Shown: in pieces, positions 33,481 through 43,555 of the stretch
Layout: every line of letters starts with the position of its first letter
Numbering within the stretch: the first letter of the stretch is position 1
Assembly: GCA_033725935.1 (NCBI GenBank)
Contig: MU867095.1
Coordinates: forward strand, 310,001-374,000
Origin: Cladorrhinum sp. PSN259
Lineage: Eukaryota; Ascomycota; Sordariomycetes; Sordariales; Podosporaceae
Reading direction: 5' to 3'
DNA length: 64,000 nucleotides
Translations under genes and position numbers: made by a program
The notes under the pieces: model-generated
What the model saw: only the letters and a program-made list of their open reading frames with translations
Told to the model about the DNA's origin: nothing
The model's database searches: none

Positions 33481-35281
33481 TTTGCTGTCCTGGTCGTGGA
33501 GACTAGAGAACAAACTCGACGAGGAGCCCCTGACGCGGAATGCAGGATGCAGAGTATGGGATGCGGGGAGGAGCCGAGCGGGGCGAGCGAGGTCAGGCAC
33601 ACAGTGAAGCCAAAAAACCGTCTTTCAGACGAGACCAGCAAATGGATATGATGAGAGGATCAAAGCCAGCTGAATCTTGGTTGAAGCGAGGCGACGGGAA
33701 TGGAATGGATGCAGCGGCGTGGCGAACAGCTCACAGCTGGGTAGGGGTACGGTATGTTGGAGAGATGCTGAAAAAGAGGCAGCCAAAAAGCAGGGAACCT
33801 GGAAGACGACGGCCCAGCTTGAAACCCGATCAGTCTGCTACTATTTGTATGGAAATGCTGCGGTCCAATGCCCAATCCGCAAACGTCTTTGGATGGAGAA
33901 AGGAGAAATGAAGGCCAGGCATGCGCCGCAGCTTCGAGTGATGGAGGGGCTGAGAGGAGCAGAGAGAGAGGGGCACCTTTTGCCCTGGACGGCCCCTCAA
34001 ATGCGACCTTGGCTCGCAAACTCGGCTGCGGGTTGGCGTGACAAAAATGACAAGGGTCTCAAGTGAAGAGCAACCAAGAGAGCACAAAATCAATGAGAAT
34101 GGGGGCCGGCGGGGCCTGCTGCTCCAAAAGCCCCACATTTGTCCGGTTGGCGGCCGCTGGCTGGCTGCCGCTGTTGGTGCGCTATCGAACTGACTTGCAG
34201 CACCATTCTCCAAAGGCAGAAGCTCTGCTTCACTACGCGCGCGCGACAACTTCGTCCCATTTTCTTGAAGATCCGGAAGTCATGGCAAACAACGGTAAAT
34301 CATTGCGAGTAAATTGCAAGTCAAAGCGTGCTCTTAATCGTTTAAAAAGGGAAGAAAGTGTTTCCAAAGCCGCTTGAAGCGCCGCACCTGTTTGTTGCTT
34401 TTTGTGGGGAAGCTGGGGAATCAGGATGCATAGCCATCCCGCGAGGCCAGAGACTTTCCAAGCCTTGTGTGCGTGTTGGTATGCTTGTGTTGTCGCTTCT
34501 CCTCGAATCGCATCGTAGAATCCAGCCACAATCAGGGAGGGGCGCTCAGTGGGTTTTACGAAGGTGTTCTACTATGAGCAGGTTCCCACCTCGGCACCTG
34601 AGAAGATGATGATGCCTGCTGAATAAATCGCCAACCCAAGCTGTGATATTGGAGAGAACCCGAGGCTCAATGCTGAAACTTTTTGGTGCTACTGGATCCT
34701 GATCCATATGCCGAGTGGCCTTGTCCGTGTTTGGGCCACTGGAAGTGGCCATAGGGCTGATGCATCCCCCGAATTGGCATCGCGGCAGACCATGGATGCG
34801 CCATCCTCATTGATCCCATGCCCCTGCCTTCCTGAAAGGCGATCACCGACTTCTTCGCTTCATCACGTCTATGGCCTTCATACGAGGCCGATGGCGAACG
34901 TGAAGCCGCCCTCGGGAGCTAATTGTCGAGCATGAGAAGCTGCCATGTAGAGTCAACGCCGGAGAAGTATAAGTATGAGGCAATTCTTCATTGCAAGAGT
35001 TTAGGGAAACCATGCAATCTCGACACCAGTAACGAAACATATGAAGGGCTGCGTCAACAACAACCAGGAGTGAGAGCGAGGAGTTGTAGCACAAAATATG
35101 AATGCCGTTAAGGAGTAAGAGCTAGGAACTTCAAAGGCAACTAGAAGGATAGATGAGAGGAAATCGACCTGACAGAACCCGCCAACAACCCCGAAAATTC
35201 GAACTTCATGAGCGAGCAAGCAATGCCAGAACGGTATCATTGGTCTATCGCAAGAGGAGGAAACCGAAATATACGACATCA
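33481..35281. promoter_or_regulatory. Upstream region of the MAP kinase gene
   Basis: This 1.8 kb stretch lies between two minus-strand genes. It holds the promoter and leader of the MAP kinase and the 3' end of the phosphatase gene. Short frames on both strands have no recognisable features. No distinct element could be supported. Confidence 0.4.
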
Positions 35282-35944
35282 CTACAGCGATGATTGAACG
35301 TCTGGAAATACTTCTTTGAGGAAATTTGTCGAAAACCGCGTCGCCTGTTCATACGCCTTCTCGAACCCGGAATTGCCGCCGTAGTAGGGATCATTAATGA
35401 CTTCGGCCTTACCAGTTCCCGAATACTCTCCAAAGAGCATGAGTTTGGCCTTGCTGTTGGGTTTGCGTTGTTGGATACGTTGGAGATCCGCAAGGTTCGA
35501 GCGGTCCATAGCGAAGATATAATCGAACTTGTCAAAGTCGGAAGCATTGACCTTGTGACAGGAAAAAGGTCAGAAGAACAAGAGCTTCGAACAGAAACCC
35601 GTACGAGCGAGACCGAGCGAGCGAACAAGCGATCAGCAACATACCTTTCGGGCAGCATGAATATAATCTGTGATGCCGTGCTTTCGAAGAGTGGCCATTG
35701 TTCGGTCGTCTGGCTCATCTCCAACATGATAGCCACCTGGAAGGAATAAGTTTGGGAAGTCAGGAAGGGTAACTTTTATTGGTCGATTTGAGCGAGACAA
35801 CATACCCGTTCCACACGAATCGATCTCCGAGACCAGGTCTGCGTATGGAGCTTTCTTCGCCATCGACTGGAATACACCTTCAGCCATAGTGGACCGACAG
35901 ATGTTGCCGAGACAGACGAAGAGAACAGAAATAGGATCGTTCAT
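35282..35944 (-). CDS. Low-molecular-weight protein tyrosine phosphatase
   Basis: Exons (minus) 35944-35806, 35736-35645 and 35551-35282 join to 166 residues, near the usual 155-165. The P-loop CLGNICRS (Cys11 nucleophile, Arg17) and the general acid in NDPYYGG (Asp131) are both present, so the enzyme should be active. A following tyrosine pair (133-134) matches the family's regulatory site. LMW-PTPs (yeast Ltp1) remove phosphate from tyrosines in the cytoplasm using a Cys-phosphate intermediate. The second exon is only 92 nt. The middle junction uses CACAAG as acceptor, which is acceptable though without a clear polypyrimidine run. Confidence 0.93.
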
Positions 35945-38405
35945 ACTGAATTATTTTTGGGATGGAGAGTGTGATGTGGTAGGATAGGAAGGAGTATCTT
36001 AAAGATCCCTGGAAAGCCAATCGGAAAACTGAACGCCAAACTCCTGAGAAGCGAACTGGAATAGTTTCAAATTGGATGGTTGCGTTCAGGCAACACAACT
36101 CACTCAAACCACAGGGTGGTGGCAGCTCTGGAAGGAAGGAGGGGCAATTCTGATAAGGCTGCTTGATCGAAATGCGATAAGGCGTTCGTCTACGTCTGAG
36201 GGTTAGGGATATCTCCGAGCAGGTGCAGTGCACAGACGATTTGCACCCTCAGAAATTCGCAGGTGGAGTGCACAGACCAACTGCCCAGGTATATTATGGC
36301 GGCTCCCCTCCCAAAAATTTCCCTTTCCTTTTCTCTTTTTCTTCTTCATACTTACCTTGTTCGCGCATCCCTAGCTCATGATTTAGGGGTGCGAGAGTGA
36401 TAGGCCTACATTGCACATCGTGGAGTCGGTCATTCTGAACTGTCCTTCGGGGCCGTTCCGGGCGGAATTTTTGATAATAACCACCTCTTTTTCGCTTTGA
36501 TCGCTGCTTCATGTAGCGACATCGAGAAGAAGCAATTCCTTTGATGCAATTGAACCGTGTGCTCTCCCTGCTCTGCTCTACTTGATTTCAAAATGTAAAT
36601 TTGCCAATGAATCGTTCGCCAATTGTGAGTTCAATTGCTTGGCCGATGAAACAAAACAATCCCGATACTAACGGACTGAGCTGGACCTTCAAACCATATT
36701 CGCAAGATCACGCAAGCACCACTAACCTCGTAATCCAACATCAAACACAAAACGGAGATACATAGGATTCGCAAACTCCACTTGAAGCAACTGGATTCGG
36801 AGCCGGAGCGGCAGACGGTGAAAGCTCTAGAATCCGAAACCGCGACTTCAACCCTCAGATGTCAGCCGCTAGAGTTAGAAACAGAAACACATCGAAGAAT
36901 TGTACCCTTGTAAAAACATCCTAGATCGCAAAACAATTACAAATCTCACGGTATGACGATTGTATTCAAGCTCAAGAATAACAACCGATGCGATTGTGAC
37001 AGGAGGGTCGATGGGATCAGATCTCGGCGATAAGAGATCGGAGTGCGGGCGGAGCAAAAGATAAGCGGCGGACGGCGCAATACCCAAAGATCTTCTCCCC
37101 AAGGCACCGACATCCCGTCATCACCAACAAACACAACCCGGGCCCTCCAATCCTCCTCCTTTATGCCTGCTTGACTTGGCGAAAAGGTCCTTTTTTTCTT
37201 ATCCAAACCCTAGAATGCCCTTCCACTAGGTTGAAGTATTGCAGGGTACTCTCTGCACCGTACCTCGGCAGTCATCTCTGGACGGATGCCGGCACAGATA
37301 ACGCAAAGGGAGGACACACCCTTCATCCCAACTATGAGGAAAGGCCAACAAATGAACAATGAATTGCAAACATAACTGAAATCACGCAACCTCGCGCAAC
37401 TGGGCGCGGGAGGGGCCATCAATTCAGTCAACCAAGCATATGCTAATAACGCGTGCAGAACGCGGGGTGGGGCCGTGACCACTGGCGTAAAGTATACCCG
37501 TACCCTCCAATCCTCCAACGATTCCCAAGCACAAACCACCGCCCATGATTCATCAGCAACCAATTTACGGGATTAATCTCTACCATGGCGGTGGATCGCA
37601 CACAAAGCAACGTTTTGCACCGATTGGCGGGAGGCGCACTCAAAAGGTCACAGGCATTTCCGTTCATGGTAGGTCCCGCTCTCCCGATCGTTAGGGGACT
37701 GCGAACCCTGAAGATCGCTACTTGCCTCTTGCGTAGTAGTTCTACGGGGTCAAAGCTTTGACATCAGAGGAAAGTTCCCTTTGCCCATCCCAAGTCGTTT
37801 GCGATTTCGTAGGATAAGATGTTGTTTCCTGGCCGTTATTTTTGGATTAGAGTTCTCCTTTCCTCAGCTTTTGGTTCTCTGGTTCTACTCTGTCAACGTT
37901 CGCCCCACCACCAGCGTACTTCGTGCATACTTTATTACATGCGTACATGCAGTGCGCCTTGTCCCTGGGGTAGCATTCAGGAACCCCTCAACCCCACGGC
38001 TTAAACACGGCGCAGCGTCTTCTCAATAATACCTCGGACGGAAGAGACGGGATACGGGGAATCACAGGCGTAACAGGCCGACAGACGCCAATCCGTCCGG
38101 AGCAGGATCAGCAGTTGCTCCAGGCCCTCGGGGATGAACAAGATTTAACTGGTGCATTGCAAAGTGGCAAAGTGTCAGGAGAATAACAAGAAGGATTATC
38201 CTAGATTTTGAACCCTTGGCTCTTGCTGGCGCTCTGTGGATATCCGACTCCATATCTCGAAACTTCGAAACTTCGACTCCATATTCCGAAACTTCGAAAC
38301 TTTGAATTTCCTAACCCACGCCTGGGTACAAAACCAGAACACAAAACCTTTGGTCGCCCGGACTCAGCTCCACTGCGGGCTTCCAGAAATCCGGCTCCCG
38401 CAAAA
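35945..38405. promoter_or_regulatory. Long divergent region, LMW-PTP / SIS-domain genes
   Basis: This 2.5 kb stretch lies between two genes that point away from each other. It carries telobox-like motifs (GAGGGTTAGGGAT near 36199-36210; AAACCCTAG at 37205-37213), a 19 bp direct repeat 40 bp apart (36219-36237 and 36259-36277), and a 29 bp tandem duplication at 38246-38303. No protein gene is convincing; an in-frame ATG at 38208 would only extend the SIS-domain protein. Confidence 0.45.
38246..38303. repeat. 29 bp tandem duplication with GAAACTTC units
   Basis: Two adjacent 29 bp copies (38246-38274 and 38275-38303) that differ at three positions. Each contains CGAAACTTCGAAACTT, a repeated GAA-nn-TTC pattern reminiscent of, but not spaced like, a heat-shock element. 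It lies about 100 bp upstream of the preferred start of the SIS-domain gene. Confidence 0.85.
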
Positions 38406-39701
38406 ATGGTTGAGCAACGCCAGCAACGTCCGGTGCAACCGGTGCACAACAGCGAGGTATACCTCCTGCGCCAGATGTGTCCGACGTTCTCAACCATAGC
38501 ACCACTTTCCCCTCCTTCACCAATTACACCAGACGAGGACGAATACTGCGGCGACAACATCGAAGCCTTGACCCTTACACAACCAGCCATTGCCGTTTGC
38601 GACGAGAAGCTCGCCATTGAAGAGCGCCTCTCCAATGCAGTACATGTCCTTTCAACCGAGACAGCAGCCATGCAAAACCTGACGGCACTTTATTCCACCG
38701 ACCGTGTCGCTCGTGACGGTTTTACCCGTGCAGTAGAGGCCATTGCCCGCGGACAAAAAGATGCCGACAGCTATGGCCAGGGCCAGAGCAGTGGTAAGCT
38801 CGTCGTGATTGGCGTTGGCAAATCGGGGCACATCGCCAAGAAGCTCGTGGCCACCTTCAACAGCTTGACGGTTCGTGCTGTCTTCCTGCACCCAACCGAA
38901 GCTTTACATGGCGACCTGGGCATCATCGGCCGGAACGACACCCTTCTCGTGATCACATTTTCGGGCAAAACCCCTGAATTACTCACCTTACTCCCTCATC
39001 TCGACAAATCCTTGCCTCTCATCTTGCTCACCTCCCACACCCGCCCCGAAACGTGCGAATTCATTCGTCAGCGGCCAGACACGATCCTTCTTCCGGCACC
39101 GATCCACGAGCCGGAGACCAAATCGTTTGGTGTCTCAGCACCGACCACGTCGACTACGGTCGCTTTAGCAGTCGGAGATGCCCTCGCCATTGTTGTGTCT
39201 AAGGAACTACACCTCAACGTTGCGTCAGTGTTCGCCAAAAACCACCCGGGAGGAGCGATTGGCGCAGCTTTACAGAAGCCATCCAAGACTGTTCGGCAAC
39301 TCGCCATTCCCTTGGACTCAATTCCTGTTTTGGCTGGGGAAATTGAGAATCCCACGGGAGCGGATGTGTTGAAGGCAGGTTATGCGAGTCCCTCCGGGTG
39401 GGTTAGGACCCAGGGCGGTACGCAGGGAGGGATCATCTCGCCCATGAGGATAATGCGGCTGAGTTCGGCAGATTTGTCCAAACCGTTGAGTGATTTGGAG
39501 CAGTGGTTGGTGGTTAGGAACAGGAATCAGTTAGTTCCTGTTGCTGCTGATAGCACCGTCCAAAGGGCCGTCGAGTGGGTAGAAAGCATGAGGGCCGCGC
39601 TCCAGGATGGCAGATATGATAATGATGCGATTGTTAGCGCGATGGAGAAAGGGGAGTGCGTTGGGTTGTTGGAGGTTGGGAGATTGTTGGAAGAACATTG
39701 A
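38406..39701 (+). CDS. SIS-domain sugar-phosphate isomerase, KpsF/KdsD-like
   Basis: A single-exon 431-residue protein; the start at 38406 (AAAATGG) is preferred because the frame upstream (from 38208) crosses the tandem repeat. The SIS domain is well preserved: GVGKSGHIAKK (136-146), HPTEALHGDLG (162-172), ITFSGKTPE (183-191), the SAPTTSTT loop (244-251) and HPGG (280-283). These are the hallmark blocks of bacterial arabinose-5-phosphate isomerases (KdsD/KpsF/GutQ), which interconvert ribulose-5-phosphate and arabinose-5-phosphate. Residues 340-431 may be a diverged CBS pair, weak and hard to define. The first 80 residues are extra compared with bacteria. Fungi are not known to make KDO, so the real substrate is open. 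Confidence 0.85.
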   Translation: MVEQRQQRPVQPVHNSEVYLLRQMCPTFSTIAPLSPPSPITPDEDEYCGDNIEALTLTQPAIAVCDEKLAIEERLSNAVHVLSTETAAMQNLTALYSTDRVARDGFTRAVEAIARGQKDADSYGQGQSSGKLVVIGVGKSGHIAKKLVATFNSLTVRAVFLHPTEALHGDLGIIGRNDTLLVITFSGKTPELLTLLPHLDKSLPLILLTSHTRPETCEFIRQRPDTILLPAPIHEPETKSFGVSAPTTSTTVALAVGDALAIVVSKELHLNVASVFAKNHPGGAIGAALQKPSKTVRQLAIPLDSIPVLAGEIENPTGADVLKAGYASPSGWVRTQGGTQGGIISPMRIMRLSSADLSKPLSDLEQWLVVRNRNQLVPVAADSTVQRAVEWVESMRAALQDGRYDNDAIVSAMEKGECVGLLEVGRLLEEH

Positions 39702-40399
39702 TGTTTACTTTTTCTTTTTGTCTCCAGACCATGTTCATGACTGCAGTCAGCAAATGATGCTTGACTGGCGGTGGGGGCGACGGTGGTCAAGTGATGCATA
39801 TTTGCCGAGCTTTTACAAGGAGGGGTGAGTAAAGAATGCGAGAGCTAGAGCGGATTTGGAGGTAATTTATCTGCCTCGGATTTGACATCGGATCTTGTCG
39901 CAATTTCTGTCATGTTTTTTCTTGGGTTTTCTTTTTTTTCAAACAGCAAGGCGTTGAAGGGATGGATATATATATACACATAACTCCGAGGGGAGTTCTC
40001 ATACAGAGGCGGACCGGAATCGGTGCATGTAGAGGATGCTTCGTGTAGGGTGGGCGGGAGGCAATCGTGCTTTTTCAGAACAAATGCAGCATTGGGTGGC
40101 AGCGGCTCGTTTTTATACTTGCATTGGCTTGACTGTCATATGTATATATCATATACAGCGCGAGATCTGCTTCATTTCACCCCTATTTCACTCATATAGT
40201 CATATTTCTATGCAAGGTATATAGCTGGTATTAACGAAGCTTCAGATATGATTGAACATTTTTCTTTTTTGGTACACGCAGTAAATGCACAGTGCGCTAA
40301 TGCTTGACACAAATCCTTCCATTTCTCGACTCGGTACATATTCCTGAATGCCTAACAAAGAAACACACCACTCTCCTATCCCCCTTCGTTCAGGCCTGT
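39702..40399. other. Convergent intergenic region
   Basis: This 0.7 kb stretch lies between the 3' ends of the SIS-domain gene and the WKF-domain gene. It is AT-rich with short TA repeats (39966-39976, 40140-40156) and holds no gene. Confidence 0.5.
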
Positions 40400-41683
40400 T
40401 CAGTCAGAATCGCTATCACTACTACTACTACTGCTACTGCTACTGCTCGATTCCTCGGCAGCAGCATCGTTTGCTTCAGCATCCGAATCAGACTCCGAGT
40501 CGGAATCAGACGATGATTCCGACGAGGTGCTTGAATCGGAGTCTGAGGAATCCTCATTGCCAGGCGCATTCCCCATCTCCTCATCTTCCGACTCGTCATC
40601 CGAAGAACCACCGTCTGAGTCTGATTCCGAGGAACTGCTCTCCCCATTGCTGATATCCGTCCGCACGTTTCTTAATCTGCGCCTCTTGGTGGGCTGCTGT
40701 GAGCCATCTGTTCGCCTGGGCCTGCTATCCGCCGCTGCCGGTTCTTGGCGAGCAGTGGCTGCAGAAGAAGATGAAGAAGAAGACGTAGTAGTGTTTGTCT
40801 CGGTAGCCTTGGAAACCTCCGTCGTCTCCGTCGTCGTAGTTTCCTCGCTATCAGAACCAAGCTCTGCTCTGACCATCTCGGCGCGAATGCGCTTGAGAAG
40901 CCGTTGCTTAATAACTGGGTCGGCGGTGCGAATCACATACTCCGTTTCGTCCAAAGAACGTTTGCCGTTGGCATTGGTGCCATTGGACGAGGAGGAAAGA
41001 TCCTTTAAAAATCGGCTAATGACCTCCTCGTACTGCGCCTGCTTGGTCTCCTTGTCCTTGGTAGAGGCAGGAAACCCGCCAATCCCTTGGTCCATATCCT
41101 TTTTGCTGATTTCAGCTGCCTCCGCGCGCAGTCTTGTTCGTACCGCACCCTGCAAGTCGCGAATGTATTGGTAGAAGATTGGGACGTCGGCTGATGGGAT
41201 CTTGGTGTCGTCGGAAAATATAAACTTGATTAGGAGGGTCTGGTGGTTCTTGTTGAACTTCCACGAGTCGCGCGAGGTCTGCCACTGCCGGAGGTATTCG
41301 AGGGACGGCTCGAGGTTGGTCTCTGCTTTAGGAGCAGGCTCCTTCTTTGGCTTCTTTGGCTTTTTGGCCTTCTTCTTTGCTGGTTCGACGGAGGTGGTCT
41401 TGGTGTCGGCTGTGAAGGAGACTGATTTTCTGTGCGAACCTGGTGTTTGGTCGCCTCCTCGTAACCTCTTGTTGGGGGTTTGCGTGTAATTGCTGTTGCT
41501 GTTGTATGGTGTTTGCGATGGCGGCAGTTTTCTCTTGAGAGCACTGGCTGGGCTGCCGTTTACTCTTGCTTGACTAACATTACTGGGTGTATGGGTAGGC
41601 ACTGGAGCAGGCGCAGAGCTATCGTCGGATGCTCCCTTGAGCTTCAGGCCCAATCGCTTCCATGCGGGAACACGTGCGGCCAT
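40400..41683 (-). CDS. WKF-domain protein (C7orf50-like), likely nucleolar
   Basis: A single-exon 427-residue protein starting MAARVPAWKRLGLKLK. An in-frame region extends upstream of 41683 but does not look coding. A basic Lys-rich run (about 101-117, KKKAKKPKKPKK) precedes the WKF domain at about 127-195, with W141-K142-F143 and LLIKFIFSDDTKIP. The second half is disordered and acidic: Ser/Asp/Glu repeats ending in a long Ser run and DSDSD, encoded by a CTA/CTG-type microsatellite (40410-40446). WKF proteins (human C7orf50) localise to the nucleolus and are linked to ribosome biogenesis; a direct function is not known. It is head-to-head with the proteasome alpha1 gene. Confidence 0.85.
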   Translation of the reverse strand: MAARVPAWKRLGLKLKGASDDSSAPAPVPTHTPSNVSQARVNGSPASALKRKLPPSQTPYNSNSNYTQTPNKRLRGGDQTPGSHRKSVSFTADTKTTSVEPAKKKAKKPKKPKKEPAPKAETNLEPSLEYLRQWQTSRDSWKFNKNHQTLLIKFIFSDDTKIPSADVPIFYQYIRDLQGAVRTRLRAEAAEISKKDMDQGIGGFPASTKDKETKQAQYEEVISRFLKDLSSSSNGTNANGKRSLDETEYVIRTADPVIKQRLLKRIRAEMVRAELGSDSEETTTTETTEVSKATETNTTTSSSSSSSAATARQEPAAADSRPRRTDGSQQPTKRRRLRNVRTDISNGESSSSESDSDGGSSDDESEDEEMGNAPGNEDSSDSDSSTSSESSSDSDSESDSDAEANDAAAEESSSSSSSSSSSDSDSD

Positions 41684-42376
41684 GGTGAGAAACACCAGAG
41701 AGAGGGAATTGGAAACAGTAGTAGCAGAAGCTCGGGAAAATATGCCAACGAAGCGGTAGCACAGGCGAATGGGGGGTGGTCGGCGCGGGATTTCACGCAA
41801 GCGGAAAGCGGAAAAATCAGTGGGCCAAGCCAATTGCTTCTGATCAAACCCAAGAGATCCGGTTGTAACAGTAAAAATGAAATGGAATTCCCGAGTGTTT
41901 CTTATTGGGTGTTCCTGTCGTTGCTTCCAGTCTTCCAGTAGACAATTGCACAACGGCCTGCAAGCAAATTTCTTGCCGACCAATCCTTATCGGCGCCTAA
42001 TGCAGGGATATGTGCGACCGATAAGCAACAGCATCCAGTCTTCAGTGTGGGGCAGCGACCAGTGACGTGAGCTGGGCGGAAATCGTCCAAAAATCCCATG
42101 TACGCCTAACATTTCAGGCATGATGAGGAGCACCTCCAGCTGGCTCAGCAGCCCTCTCCAGGCAAGCAGAGCAACGCGTCGATCCGTCAGGTCGGCCACG
42201 CACTGGAGCTTCCCTGCCCACCACCAACGAAGCTCTGTCGCCTGCGCAAGATCAACTACCACAACCACCAACTTCATCAACCACCCAAACACTCTACCAC
42301 GAACCACCAATTCTTAACTTGCAACAACGTCGTCAAACTACTTTAGAAACGTCTTGTTCATTGCAGATCAATCACC
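41684..42376. promoter_or_regulatory. Divergent promoter, WKF-domain / proteasome alpha1 genes
   Basis: A 0.7 kb region between two outward-facing start codons. The part before 42377 is C/A-rich with CACCATGG at the start codon. I found no clear GGTGGCAAA-type proteasome control element. Confidence 0.5.
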
Positions 42377-43555
42377 ATGGCGGGTATGTTTGTCGGGCTG
42401 TGATGCAAGCTGATGCTCTATCGGGCCAGCTTCAAGCTCCACTTTAGCCCATGGCTAACACTCAATGGCAGGCAACGCTGGTTACGACCGGCACATTACC
42501 ATTTTCTCGGACCAAGGAAGACTTTACCAAGTTGGTATGTACGAATAAGATGATCAATGAACCCGAGCGAACGACTGCAGCCAGATATCGCATGGATGGC
42601 GAAACAGGAAAAGAGGGGAAGGTTGAGGGGCGGGGGTGGTGATGGGATAGATGGGCAACAATGCGCCGATGTGATCTCGACAACGATGCTGACCGCTGGA
42701 TCTTTTTTGCAGAGTATGCCTTCAAGGCCATTACAGCTGCGAACATCATGTCGATTGGTGTTCGGGGCAAGGACTGCGCCGTAGTCCTGTCCCAGAAGAA
42801 GGTTCCCGTAGGTCGCCGTCGATATTCTGTTGTCTAACCGGTCAGGTCTGATATATTCTCGTGATCCGTGTGTAGGACAAGCTCATCGACCCCTCGTCGG
42901 TTTCGCACATTTTCCAAATCTCGCCGTCGGTTGGCTGCGTCATGACGGGCTCCATCGCAGACGCGAGGGCCTTCTCCCAGCGTGCCCAGTCGGAAGCCGC
43001 AGAGTTCAGATACAAGTTTGGCTATGAAATGCCATGCGATGCCTTGGCGAAGCGACTTGCGAATATCAGTCAGGTGTATACACAGCGGGTAAGGCGGAAA
43101 CCACAAACTCGCTCGGTCCGATATGACTAGTCAGGGGAAATATTGAAGCTGATCATACATCTCCTCAGGCGTATATGCGGCCATACGGTATCGCTACGAC
43201 CTTGATATCGCTCGATTCCGAGTTTGGCCCGCAGTTATTCAAGTGTGACCCCGCCGGTTACTATATCGGGTACAAGGGGACGGCGTCGGGTCCCAAGCAG
43301 CAGGAGGCGCTGAACCACCTCGAGAAGAAGCTCAAGAACAAGGATTATGCGGAAGGTGATTGGCAGGAGGTTGTTGAACTTGCAATCACAACCCTCAGCA
43401 CCGTCCTGAGCATGGACTTCAAGAAGACGGAAATCGAGATTGGTATTGTGGGAGGCCCGCGTCCGGACGGCAAGGACGGCACGTACCCAGGCTTCCGAAC
43501 TCTGACGGAGGATGAGATTGACGAGAGATTACAAGCTATCGCCGAGAAGGACTGA
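42377..43555 (+). CDS. scl1: 20S proteasome subunit alpha1 (Scl1/PSMA6)
   Basis: Five exons, 42377-42383, 42472-42534, 42713-42807, 42876-43088 and 43169-43555, join to 254 residues, near yeast Scl1 (252). The first exon is only 7 nt (ATG GCG G). The alpha-subunit signature GYDRHITIFSDQGRLYQVEYAFKA is rebuilt across exons 2 and 3. KKVPDKL, the YTQRAYMRPYG block and DPAGYYIGYKGTASG match the alpha1 type. As an alpha-ring subunit it gates substrate entry and docks the 19S cap, and has no peptidase activity. All four introns have standard ends and keep the frame exactly, so the model is well supported. Confidence 0.95.

Noticed and set aside
38208..38405. 66-residue N-terminal extension of the SIS-domain protein
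   Set aside because: It would translate the 29 bp tandem repeat and has no conserved residues; the ATG at 38406 is a better start.
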